Of a stretch of DNA of 5,489 nucleotides, positions 1-5,489 are shown piece by piece; the stretch's first letter is position 1, and each line of letters begins with the position of its first letter. Below the pieces are notes generated by a model. That model had not been told where the DNA came from and made no database searches. It worked only from the letters and a program-made list of their open reading frames with translations. The stretch covers positions 1 through 5,489 of the forward strand of contig JAHHOC010000294.1 in assembly GCA_018677115.1 (NCBI GenBank), read 5' to 3'. Both the position numbers and the translations under genes were made by a program. This stretch comes from Arenicella sp. Its GTDB lineage: Bacteria; Pseudomonadota; Gammaproteobacteria; Arenicellales; Arenicellaceae.

Positions 1-1056
1 GTACTGTACTGACTGGCTGGCACGAGCGATATTAATCACTCCCGTTTCAAGAGGTTCTCGCAGGTGCTCCAGAGTTACACGGGAAAACTCGGTTAATTCG
101 TCGAGAAACAATACGCCGCAATGTGCGAGAGAAATTTCGCCGGGTTTTGGGTATGAACCGCCACCCACCAGGGCAACGGATGATGCCGAATGATGCGGGC
201 TTCGAAACGGCCGGCGACGCCAAGCATCAGCGTCAAATTGCCCCGATGCGACCGATTGGATGGCTGCAGTTTGCAGTGCTTCTTCGCTGTTCAGCCGCGG
301 CAGTATGCCGGGCAAGCGCGAAGCCAGCATACTTTTCCCTGTTCCCGGCGGGCCGACAAAAAGCACGCTGTGATTGCCACTCGCGGCTATTTCCAGCGCC
401 CGCTTGGCATGCGGCTGGCCCCTGACATCGGCCAATTCCAGGTAAACGTCTTCAGGTCCCTGCGGTTCAGGTTCATAACAACGCGATATCTCGGCGTGAC
501 CGGCCAGATGCCGGCACACTTCCAGCAGATGAGTGGCATGCAGGCAATGCGCGTGTTTTGCCAATGCGGCTTCGCCAGCATTATCGGTCGGCACAATCAA
601 TTTGCGGTCGGAATTGGAACACACCAATGCAGTGGGTAATACACCTGTCACGTGTCGCAGCTTACCATCCAGAGCCAATTCGCCTACTAGCTCAAACTGA
701 TCGATATTCGCAACTGTTAGTTGTCCAGAGGCAATCAGGATGCCCAGTGCGATCGGCAAATCAAAGCGCCCCCCTGCTTTAGGCAAATCTGCTGGAGCAA
801 GATTGACAGTAATTCGCTTGGCTGGAAAATCGAAGCCGGAATTCAGGATTGCACCGCGCACACGATCCTTGCTCTCGCGTACCGCAGTTTCCGGCAATCC
901 GACCGTGGAAAAAGCCGGTAAGCCGTTTGCCAGATGCACCTCTACGACCACGGGTAATGCTTCAACGCCCACCAGGGTTCGTGTATTAATCATTGCCAGT
1001 CCCCTGACGGAATTGGTGATGGGGGCGGGTTTATCCTCAGTTTGAGAGGTGGACAT
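1..1056 (-). CDS. comM: ComM/YifB-family Mg-chelatase-like AAA+ ATPase, 3' part outside window
   Basis: Reading leftwards from the ATG at 1056, the frame stays open for 352 codons to the window edge. Family members are about 500 residues, so roughly the last 150 are missing. The N-terminal Lon-protease-like domain is clear ([18 protein letters not shown], then [14 protein letters not shown] and [11 protein letters not shown]). Next come Walker A GPPGTGKS at residues 235-242, the family signature FRSPHHSAS followed by LVGGG, and Walker B VLFLDE at 315-320. ComM is a hexameric DNA helicase that drives branch migration during natural transformation and recombination; this is family knowledge from Vibrio and related bacteria. 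The start at 1056 has a strong ribosome site (AAGGAG, 7 bases upstream) but adds about 18 residues before the part that aligns with the family. An internal ATG at 993, with AGGGGA upstream, is an alternative. Near Walker B, the usual LPEF reads LTEF. Confidence 0.96.
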   Translation of the reverse strand, partial: MSTSQTEDKPAPITNSVRGLAMINTRTLVGVEALPVVVEVHLANGLPAFSTVGLPETAVRESKDRVRGAILNSGFDFPAKRITVNLAPADLPKAGGRFDLPIALGILIASGQLTVANIDQFELVGELALDGKLRHVTGVLPTALVCSNSDRKLIVPTDNAGEAALAKHAHCLHATHLLEVCRHLAGHAEISRCYEPEPQGPEDVYLELADVRGQPHAKRALEIAASGNHSVLFVGPPGTGKSMLASRLPGILPRLNSEEALQTAAIQSVASGQFDADAWRRRPFRSPHHSASSVALVGGGSYPKPGEISLAHCGVLFLDELTEFSRVTLEHLREPLETGVINIARASQSVQY

Positions 1057-1072
1057 ATTACACTCCTTGTTA

Positions 1073-1101
1073 AATATCGCTGCGGCCATCCTGACCGTTA
1101 A
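1073..1101 (-). promoter_or_regulatory. Weak sigma-70-like promoter candidate for comM
   Basis: On the minus strand, TTAACG (1101-1096) and GATATT (1078-1073) are separated by 17 bases, each matching 4 of 6 consensus positions. It lies in the 61-base gap between the LysR-family gene and comM and would start transcription just ahead of the comM ribosome site. Matches this weak are common by chance, and comM could instead be read through from the upstream regulator gene, since no terminator hairpin is visible between them. Confidence 0.22.
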
Positions 1102-1117
1102 ACACAACTATATCATA

Positions 1118-2083
1118 CTATCTTTCGGCTTCTTCGGATTGAATTTGGCTGGCGACATCGCGAATAACATTGCGAAACCATTTATGCGCGATATTGTGAT
1201 GTAGCAACGGGCTCCAGACCATATGCAACTCGATGTTCGGTATCGCAAACGGCACAGGCAAAATCGCCAGATTGTCAAAATGATCAACCAGGTGGGTCGA
1301 ACGTGTCGCCACGGTAGCGATCAGGTCCTGTTGCTGGGTGAGTTGGATGGCTGAAATGTAGTGACGGGTAAATACCGAGATATTGCGCCGTTTGCCCAGC
1401 TCATTCAGCGCAATATCTACCCAGCCGAGTTTCTGAATGTCGTCCGGGTTCACTCCGGTGGCAACTCCCATCCCGGTTTTGTTCACCCAAACATGATTCG
1501 CCTTCAAATATTTCTCAAAATTAAACCCCTCGCGCCAAGGGTTGTCGGCGCGCATCACACAGGAAAAATTGTCTTGCCACAGCACGGACAGGTGTAACGA
1601 CTGAGGCAACTGATCAAAACGGTTGATAACCAGGTCAACATTGCCTAATTCAATGTCCTTGAAGGTAACGTCACTTGGCGTGAGAATATCCAGCGCAGTG
1701 TCGGGGGCCTCTTCCGCCATGCGCGTGCGCACTCTGGGCAACAACGTGGTTTCGGCATAATCACTCGCCATCACCCTGAACAGGCGCTTGCTGCTACTCG
1801 GTTCAAACTCGATAGTCGGTTGTACAAACAACTCAATTTGTGACAATACGTTTTGCACCAGAGGCTGTAACTCCTGAGCCTTGTCAGTTGGCATCATGCC
1901 GTTGCTGGTCCTTACCAGAAGTGGGTCATTGAATACTTTACGTAATCGCCGCAAACCATTGCTCATGGCGGGCTGGCTCAAGCCAAGGTGCTCTGCCGCT
2001 TTGGTTACATTGCCTTCACGCAGAAGCACGCTGAAATAAACCAGCAGGTTGAGATCTATATTGGAAAGTTTCACTCGCCTCAT
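1118..2083 (-). CDS. LysR-family transcriptional regulator (NodD/NahR-like effector domain)
   Basis: A complete 321-residue protein, the normal size for a LysR-type regulator. The N-terminal winged helix-turn-helix is textbook: IDLNLLVYFSVLLREGN leads into NVTKAAEHLGLSQPAMS (about residues 25-41), then LRRLRKVFNDPLLVRTS and the linker helix. Residues from about 95 to 300 form the periplasmic-binding-protein-like effector domain. Features such as LFRVMASDYAETTLLPRV and LGNVDLVINRF resemble the NodD/NahR/PcpR-type subgroup. The effector and targets cannot be told from sequence. LysR genes usually sit back to back with their target, but here both neighbours (amtB upstream, comM downstream) run in the same direction, so it looks like an orphan regulator. 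The ribosome site ahead of ATG 2083 is weak; a GTG three codons later is possible but has poor spacing to GAGG. The family call is certain; the subgroup is likely. Confidence 0.95.
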   Translation of the reverse strand: MRRVKLSNIDLNLLVYFSVLLREGNVTKAAEHLGLSQPAMSNGLRRLRKVFNDPLLVRTSNGMMPTDKAQELQPLVQNVLSQIELFVQPTIEFEPSSSKRLFRVMASDYAETTLLPRVRTRMAEEAPDTALDILTPSDVTFKDIELGNVDLVINRFDQLPQSLHLSVLWQDNFSCVMRADNPWREGFNFEKYLKANHVWVNKTGMGVATGVNPDDIQKLGWVDIALNELGKRRNISVFTRHYISAIQLTQQQDLIATVATRSTHLVDHFDNLAILPVPFAIPNIELHMVWSPLLHHNIAHKWFRNVIRDVASQIQSEEAER

Positions 2084-2099
2084 TCATCTTGTGAATGGA

Positions 2100-2110
2100 A
2101 TTCATTGAAT
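2100..2110. repeat. 11-base palindrome upstream of the LysR-family gene, possible autoregulatory site
   Basis: ATTCA-T-TGAAT is a perfect palindrome around one central base, 17 bases ahead of the regulator's ATG. Just beyond it (2114-2130) an AT-rich imperfect inverted repeat (AAC...TATA/TATA...GTT) adds further dyad symmetry. LysR regulators commonly repress their own gene from such sites, but neither repeat fits the T-N11-A rule well. AT-rich palindromes arise easily by chance. No convincing -35/-10 pair was found in 2084-2175. Confidence 0.3.
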
Positions 2111-2175
2111 CATAACTTATATTTATAGTTAGTTAAATGATGATCTGGCTCGCAGGCAAAAGGTGCCGGATGGGC

Positions 2176-2209
2176 AAAAAAAACCCCGACCGCCTTGCGG
2201 CGGCCGGGG
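2176..2209 (-). terminator. Rho-independent terminator of glnK-amtB
   Basis: Read on the minus strand, an 11-bp GC-rich stem (CCCCGGCCGCC / GGCGGTCGGGG, one G-U pair) closes a GCAA loop, a GNRA-type tetraloop, and is followed directly by eight T. It starts 18 bases after the amtB stop codon. It should cleanly separate the nitrogen operon from the LysR-family gene downstream. Confidence 0.95.
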
Positions 2210-2227
2210 GCATCAGAAATGCTCTAG

Positions 2228-3484
2228 TTAAGCGTTGGTGAATTCCGGATAGGCTTCGAGACCGCACTCGGACATATCTACACCTTCATATTCATCTTCG
2301 GCACTGACTCGGATGCCGAAAATGGCTTTCAACGCAAACCATACAACGAAACTGGCGGCAAACACCCAGACAAATATAGTGAGCGCACCAATCAATTGAC
2401 CAGAGAACGATGCGCCGCCGTCTGCAGTCAATGGATTTGTCACCGGCACCAGCATCAGGCCGAGAAAACCGACCACGCCGTGCACCGATATAGCGCCCAC
2501 CGGGTCATCAATTTTAAGCTTGTCCAATGTGACAATCGACAAAACGACCAGCACGCCACCGGCTGCACCGAAAAGCGTTGCCAGCAGTGGGGTGGGAGTT
2601 GATGGTTCAGCGGTAATCGCAACCAGCCCTGCCAATGCACCGTTAAGTGCCATTGTCAGGTCAGCTTTACCAAACAGGAAGTGAGCCAGGATCAAGGCGC
2701 CGATCAAACCACCAGCCGCCGCCGCGTTGGTGTTCATGAACACTACGGCAACACTATTGGCTGATTCGACCGATGCTGTTGCCAGCACCGAACCGCCATT
2801 AAAACCAAACCAGCCCAGCCATAGAATAAATGTGCCTAAAGTGGCCAGCGGTAAATTTGCTCCGGGAATCGCCTTGGGCTTGCCGTCGGCAGTGTATTTC
2901 CCGGCACGCGCACCGAGCAGTATCACACCGGCAAGGGCGGCAGCTGCACCGGCCATATGAACGATGCCGGAACCGGCAAAATCAGAAAAGCCGAGATCGC
3001 CCAGTGTATACATGCCAAACACAGGCTGGCCTCCCCAGGTCCATGCTCCCTCCATCGGGTAGATGAACGCTGTCATAACCACAGCGAAAGCGAGAAATGC
3101 CCATAATTTCATCCGCTCGGCCACGGCACCGGAGACGATTGACATCGCAGTCGCGACAAACACGACCTGAAAGAAAAAGTCGGCTGACGGGGCATAGGTT
3201 GCAGGCTCATCAGCGCCAGCAACTCCATCTGCAGTGATACCGCCAAGGAAAGCCGTAAAGTCTCCCCCGCCGTACATGATCGAGTAACCACAGACCATAT
3301 ACATAGTGCAGGCGACAGAGTAAAGCGCCACATTTTTGGTCAGTATTTCTGTTGTGTTCTTGGATCGGACAAGACCCGCCTCAAGCATAGAGAAGCCGGC
3401 AGCCATCCACATTACGAGTGCGCCGCACACCAAAAAGTAAAAGGTGTCGAGCGCGTATTGAAGTTCAAATATTGAGTTTTCCAT
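2228..3484 (-). CDS. amtB: Ammonium transporter AmtB (Amt/MEP/Rh family)
   Basis: A complete 418-residue inner-membrane channel with about 11 hydrophobic segments. By my alignment to E. coli AmtB, the key pore residues are all present: F109 and F228 for the phenylalanine gate (F107, F215), W150 and S232 for the outer ammonium site (W148, S219), D168 (D160) in DFAGSGIVHM, and the twin pore histidines H176 and H335 (H168, H318). It conducts ammonium into the cytoplasm when external ammonium is scarce. No cleavable signal peptide is evident; the first membrane helix begins near residue 10, so the N-terminus differs from E. coli AmtB. The cytoplasmic tail (from about G390, GIRVS, then SECGLEAYPEF) is the usual docking region for the GlnK T-loop. 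It lies 55 bases after glnK with no terminator between, so the two are almost certainly one transcript. The ribosome site (GAGAG) is modest. Confidence 0.98.
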   Translation of the reverse strand: MENSIFELQYALDTFYFLVCGALVMWMAAGFSMLEAGLVRSKNTTEILTKNVALYSVACTMYMVCGYSIMYGGGDFTAFLGGITADGVAGADEPATYAPSADFFFQVVFVATAMSIVSGAVAERMKLWAFLAFAVVMTAFIYPMEGAWTWGGQPVFGMYTLGDLGFSDFAGSGIVHMAGAAAALAGVILLGARAGKYTADGKPKAIPGANLPLATLGTFILWLGWFGFNGGSVLATASVESANSVAVVFMNTNAAAAGGLIGALILAHFLFGKADLTMALNGALAGLVAITAEPSTPTPLLATLFGAAGGVLVVLSIVTLDKLKIDDPVGAISVHGVVGFLGLMLVPVTNPLTADGGASFSGQLIGALTIFVWVFAASFVVWFALKAIFGIRVSAEDEYEGVDMSECGLEAYPEFTNA

Positions 3485-3539
3485 TTTGTTGTCTCTCAGG
3501 AATTAGAATAAAAATTAAGTGGTAGTTTAGGTAGATTAT

Positions 3540-3899
<360 letters not shown>

Positions 3900-3930
3900 T
3901 TAATTTAAAGATGGTTGGTAGCCGCCTTAA

Positions 3931-3946
3931 AGCAATTGCCGTGCCA
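3931..3946 (-). promoter_or_regulatory. Sigma-54 (RpoN) promoter of glnK-amtB
   Basis: The minus strand reads TGGCACG (3946-3940), GCAA, TTGCT (3935-3931), a full match to the sigma-54 consensus TGGCACG-N4-TTGCW with correct -24 GG / -12 GC spacing. Transcription is predicted to begin near 3920. Sigma-54 promoters need an enhancer-bound activator, and the NtrC-type site at 4063-4079 is centred about 151 bases upstream of this start. Confidence 0.93.
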
Positions 3947-3986
3947 ACTTTTTACTTTTGCGCTGATTGCGCGGAAAAGACCGTTA

Positions 3987-4113
3987 TTAATCGATAGCAA
4001 AGCATAGTCACTCACCCCGACCAGCTGACGCTTGCCCCCAAAACCATCATCTTCTGGTTAACTGCACCTTTTTGGTGCGCTCGAATTGCTCTATCTGGGT
4101 TAATCGCTAGCCA
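3987..4113. repeat. Pair of 14-base direct repeats flanking the NtrC site
   Basis: TTAATCGATAGCAA at 3987-4000 and TTAATCGCTAGCCA at 4100-4113 agree at 12 of 14 positions, in the same orientation, 113 bases apart. The NtrC operator lies between them. They fit no binding-site consensus I know and may be chance or a remnant of duplication. The coordinates span both copies and the DNA between. Confidence 0.3.
4063..4079. promoter_or_regulatory. NtrC (GlnG) binding site, putative shared enhancer
   Basis: TGCACC-TTTTT-GGTGCG is 17 bases long with a 6-base inverted repeat broken only at the last position. This is the length and layout of the enteric NtrC sites at glnA (TGCACC-N5-GGTGCW). Its centre at 4071 is about 108 bases from the predicted start of the TorF-like gene and about 151 from that of glnK, both normal enhancer distances. 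It is the only strong site in this region, so one NtrC enhancer probably serves both promoters. NtrC itself is not encoded in the window. Confidence 0.87.
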
Positions 4114-4152
4114 GACTGCCCTTACAACTCACTTCCCCGCGTTTTGAATTGT

Positions 4153-4168
4153 TGGCACGCTACTTGCT
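4153..4168 (+). promoter_or_regulatory. Sigma-54 (RpoN) promoter of the TorF-like gene
   Basis: TGGCACG (4153-4159), CTAC, TTGCT (4164-4168) is a full match to the sigma-54 consensus with correct spacing. Predicted transcription start is near 4179, leaving a 66-base leader before the ATG at 4245. Beyond the consensus it shares flanking bases with the glnK promoter: GT before and TTA after the core are the same in both. Confidence 0.93.
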
Positions 4169-4244
4169 TTACGCAATGCAGACGGCCCTGTAAGCCAGTC
4201 TTAAAACCATTTATATACTTATTTCACAAGATCGAGAGGATCCC

Positions 4245-4874
4245 ATGAAAAAATCTTTAAAAATACTTACTACATTACCGTTGGCATCGGTTCTGATGTC
4301 GCCTGTGGCGCAGGCAGAGATGTCAGCCAATGTGGCTATTCAGTCCGATTATGTTTGGCGCGGAATTTCGCAAAACCAGGAAGATCCATCGATCCAGGGC
4401 GGCTTTGACTATGCTCATGAATCCGGTTTCTATGCAGGAGTTTGGGGCGCCAGCGTTGACTTCGGTGGCGACGAATCAACTGAAATGGACCTGTATGCAG
4501 GCTGGAGCACCGAACTGGAGAACGGCCTTGGCATCGATATCGGCATTATCGAATATACCTATCACGGTGGTCCGGCGGCGAGCGGCGATTTTACCGAATA
4601 CGTGCTTGGCCTGAGCTATTCTGGATTTGGCGTAACTTACTACAGCGGTGACGAGTTTGATGACAATTTTGAAGTCAGCTACGGCTATGATTTCGAAGCC
4701 GGAGTCTCACTCGGTGCCACTTATGGTGATTATGATACCTATAACTTCTACCAGGTAGGTGTTTCCGGAGAAGTCGAAGGTGTAGGCCTGGACTTGTCTT
4801 ATTGGGACACAGATATTGATGACGACCCTTTAGCTGACGGACGTGTAGTACTGACAGTGTCAAAAGAGTTCTAA
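4245..4874 (+). CDS. TorF/Gcw_chp-family putative outer-membrane porin, nitrogen-regulated
   Basis: A complete 209-residue secreted protein. Residues 1-24 are a Sec signal peptide: MKKS, then a hydrophobic core, then AQA before a likely cut at A24/E25. The mature part begins with the family signature SDYVWRGISQ (34-43), then QGGFDYAHESGFYAGVWGAS. It continues as alternating aromatic/glycine-rich strands and ends in phenylalanine (VSKEF), as outer-membrane beta-barrels do. I place it in the TIGR02001/Gcw_chp (TorF-like) family, whose substrate is not established. The mature chain has about 36 Asp/Glu against 3 Lys/Arg, which is extremely acidic. The ribosome site GAGAGG lies 5 bases ahead of the ATG. 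It is divergent from glnK-amtB and has its own sigma-54 promoter and shared NtrC site, pointing to expression under nitrogen limitation. A role in passage of ammonium or organic nitrogen across the outer membrane is inference. Confidence 0.9.
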   Translation: MKKSLKILTTLPLASVLMSPVAQAEMSANVAIQSDYVWRGISQNQEDPSIQGGFDYAHESGFYAGVWGASVDFGGDESTEMDLYAGWSTELENGLGIDIGIIEYTYHGGPAASGDFTEYVLGLSYSGFGVTYYSGDEFDDNFEVSYGYDFEAGVSLGATYGDYDTYNFYQVGVSGEVEGVGLDLSYWDTDIDDDPLADGRVVLTVSKEF

Positions 4875-4890
4875 TCAAGCTGCAATTACG

Positions 4891-4920
4891 AAAAAGGCTG
4901 CCAATCGGCAGCCTTTTTTT
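4891..4920. terminator. Bidirectional terminator between the TorF-like gene and ubiK
   Basis: A perfect hairpin has core stem GGCTGCC (4896-4902), loop AATC and GGCAGCC (4907-4913). The flanking A5 and T7 runs extend the pairing to 12 bp and provide a U-tract in both directions. It ends the TorF-like transcript 16 bases after its stop codon. On the other strand it ends ubiK, whose TAA stop (4921-4919) overlaps the edge of the T run. Confidence 0.93.
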
Positions 4921-5176
4921 ATTCTATTTGCAGTTTTTTTTCTAATTCGGCGATGACCGTCTCTAACTCGTCTACCTTGGCACGAGTTTTATTGAGCACT
5001 GCTTTTTGTACATCAAGCTCCTCCCGGGTAACCACATCCAGGTCATTGATGACTTCCTGAAGCGCAGCCCTTACATTCTCCTTAACCTCATTGCTGACAG
5101 ACTCAGGCAATGCCGCCTTGGCGGTTTGCATGATCCGTTCTATGATGTCGGCGGGGGAATCCGGAAAATCGTTCAT
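4919..5176 (-). CDS. ubiK: UbiK-type ubiquinone biosynthesis accessory factor (BMFP/YqiC family)
   Basis: A complete 85-residue protein. The first half is an amphipathic helical region (IIERIMQTAKAALPESV). The second half carries the family hallmark LDVVTREELDVQKAVLNKTR (about residues 47-66), followed by a C-terminal coiled coil (VDELETVIAELEKKLQIE). This matches E. coli UbiK/YqiC (LDLVSREEFDVQ...L.RTR), which is slightly longer. By family knowledge, UbiK works with UbiJ in aerobic coenzyme Q synthesis, is fusogenic in vitro and forms trimers through the coiled coil. An in-frame TAA two codons upstream fixes the ATG at 5176 as the earliest start. No ribosome-binding site precedes it, and a good promoter places the transcript start near the ATG, so the mRNA may be leaderless. 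It lies 61 bases after proB on the same strand. Confidence 0.93.
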   Translation of the reverse strand: MNDFPDSPADIIERIMQTAKAALPESVSNEVKENVRAALQEVINDLDVVTREELDVQKAVLNKTRAKVDELETVIAELEKKLQIE

Positions 5177-5182
5177 GAATTA

Positions 5183-5211
5183 AATATAGTTGGTTTGACC
5201 GTGATTGTCAT
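5183..5211 (-). promoter_or_regulatory. Sigma-70-type promoter candidate for ubiK
   Basis: The minus strand has ATGACA (5211-5206) and TATATT (5188-5183) with a 17-base spacer; each hexamer matches 5 of 6 consensus positions. The predicted start is at about 5177-5175, on or next to the ubiK ATG (5176). It lies in the 61-base proB-ubiK gap, where no terminator hairpin is visible, so read-through from proB is also possible. Confidence 0.55.
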
Positions 5212-5237
5212 CAATTCGCGATCATTCAGGTATGCCA

Positions 5238-5489
5238 TCAAACAAGCACCAGATTGTCGCGGTGAATCAATTCATCATCGCCCCCATAACCCAGAATGTC
5301 GGCAATTACCGAACTACTCTGGCCAAGAATCAGTTCGACTTCAGTAGCTCCATAATTAGTCAACCCGCGGGCTACCTCAGTTCCATCTGAGTCCACACAA
5401 CTTATCAGTTCGCCGCGCTTGAATTGGCCGCTGACACTTATCACGCCCACCGGTATCAGGCTTTTACCGCGCAGCTGCAGGACCTCGAC
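5238..5489 (-). CDS. proB: Glutamate 5-kinase, C-terminal PUA domain (5' part outside window)
   Basis: The frame is open from the right edge (5489) to a TGA at 5240-5238, giving the last 83 residues. [10 protein letters not shown], then [21 protein letters not shown] and the ending [12 protein letters not shown] are characteristic of the PUA domain at the end of bacterial ProB. The kinase domain that binds ATP and glutamate is outside the window. ProB phosphorylates glutamate in the first step of proline synthesis; the PUA domain affects feedback control and oligomer state in E. coli. The GTG at 5450 is internal, because the homology continues upstream to the edge. Nothing seen suggests a defect. 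Confidence 0.94.
   Translation of the reverse strand, partial: VEVLQLRGKSLIPVGVISVSGQFKRGELISCVDSDGTEVARGLTNYGATEVELILGQSSSVIADILGYGGDDELIHRDNLVLV

Noticed and set aside
123..1045. Several plus-strand open frames across the left part of the window
   Set aside because: They lie opposite the ComM frame, which carries intact Walker A, Walker B and family signatures. The plus-strand translations have no recognisable domain and overlap one another in different frames.
2396..3333. Open frames on both strands inside amtB
   Set aside because: They are shadows of a complete, full-length AmtB with all pore residues; their translations look like frame-shifted composition.
3983..4000. IHF site in the AT-rich part of the control region
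   Set aside because: The best match, TATCGA on the minus strand, misses the consensus in the core and in the TTR part. IHF help is plausible for sigma-54 promoters, but this site is not supported.
4073..4090. A second rightward sigma-54-like promoter, TGGTGCG followed by TTGCT
   Set aside because: The GG and GC elements are 14 bases apart instead of 12, and the upstream half is the right arm of the NtrC palindrome.
4179..4244. Riboswitch or small RNA in the leader of the TorF-like gene
   Set aside because: The 66-base leader shows no stable hairpin, terminator-like structure or known riboswitch core; it looks like a plain leader with a ribosome site.
4675..4878. Minus-strand open frame of 67 codons within the TorF-like gene
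   Set aside because: It overlaps the C-terminal barrel strands of a well-supported protein, has no recognisable motif and lacks a credible promoter.
5006..5390. Plus-strand open frames over ubiK and the end of proB
   Set aside because: They cover conserved UbiK and ProB sequence on the other strand and show no domain of their own.
5448..5450. GTG at 5450 as the start of a small separate gene
   Set aside because: The frame continues upstream to the window edge with typical ProB sequence (RGKSLIP), so this is an internal valine codon of proB.

Overview
The window looks like chromosomal DNA of a gammaproteobacterium, probably a marine or other aquatic one. I infer this from the protein types (ComM/YifB, UbiK, GlnK-AmtB with a GIRVSxE...SECGLEAYPEF-type AmtB tail, a ProB with a PUA domain) and from the very acidic outer-membrane protein. 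I cannot name the genus. There are no RNA genes, insertion sequences, CRISPR arrays or phage genes. Six of the seven genes are on the minus strand.

Layout: positions 1-1056 (minus) hold the N-terminal two thirds of a ComM/YifB AAA+ ATPase that runs off the left edge. Positions 1118-2083 (minus) hold a LysR-family regulator. Positions 2228-3484 (minus) and 3540-3878 (minus) are amtB and glnK, an ammonium channel and its PII regulator, which form one operon ending in a strong hairpin terminator at 2176-2209. Positions 3879-4244 are a 366-base divergent control region. Positions 4245-4874 (plus) encode a secreted TorF/Gcw_chp-family outer-membrane beta-barrel protein. A bidirectional terminator at 4891-4920 separates it from ubiK (4919-5176, minus), a ubiquinone-biosynthesis accessory factor. 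The right edge (5238-5489, minus) is the C-terminal PUA domain of glutamate 5-kinase, ProB.

The main result is the control region between glnK and the TorF-like gene. It holds two perfect sigma-54 promoters (TGGCACG-N4-TTGCT) facing outwards, one per gene. Between them is one near-perfect NtrC operator (TGCACC-N5-GGTGCG), centred about 108 bases from the predicted rightward start and about 151 from the leftward one. The simplest reading is that a single NtrC enhancer turns on ammonium uptake through the inner membrane (GlnK-AmtB) and a poorly characterised, strongly anionic outer-membrane protein at the same time under nitrogen limitation. This makes the TorF-like protein a candidate outer-membrane component of nitrogen scavenging. 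That role is inference from DNA signals and context and has not been shown.

The other genes look like ordinary core genes. Smaller points of interest are a possibly leaderless ubiK transcript, a terminator shared by convergent genes, and substitutions near the ComM Walker B motif.
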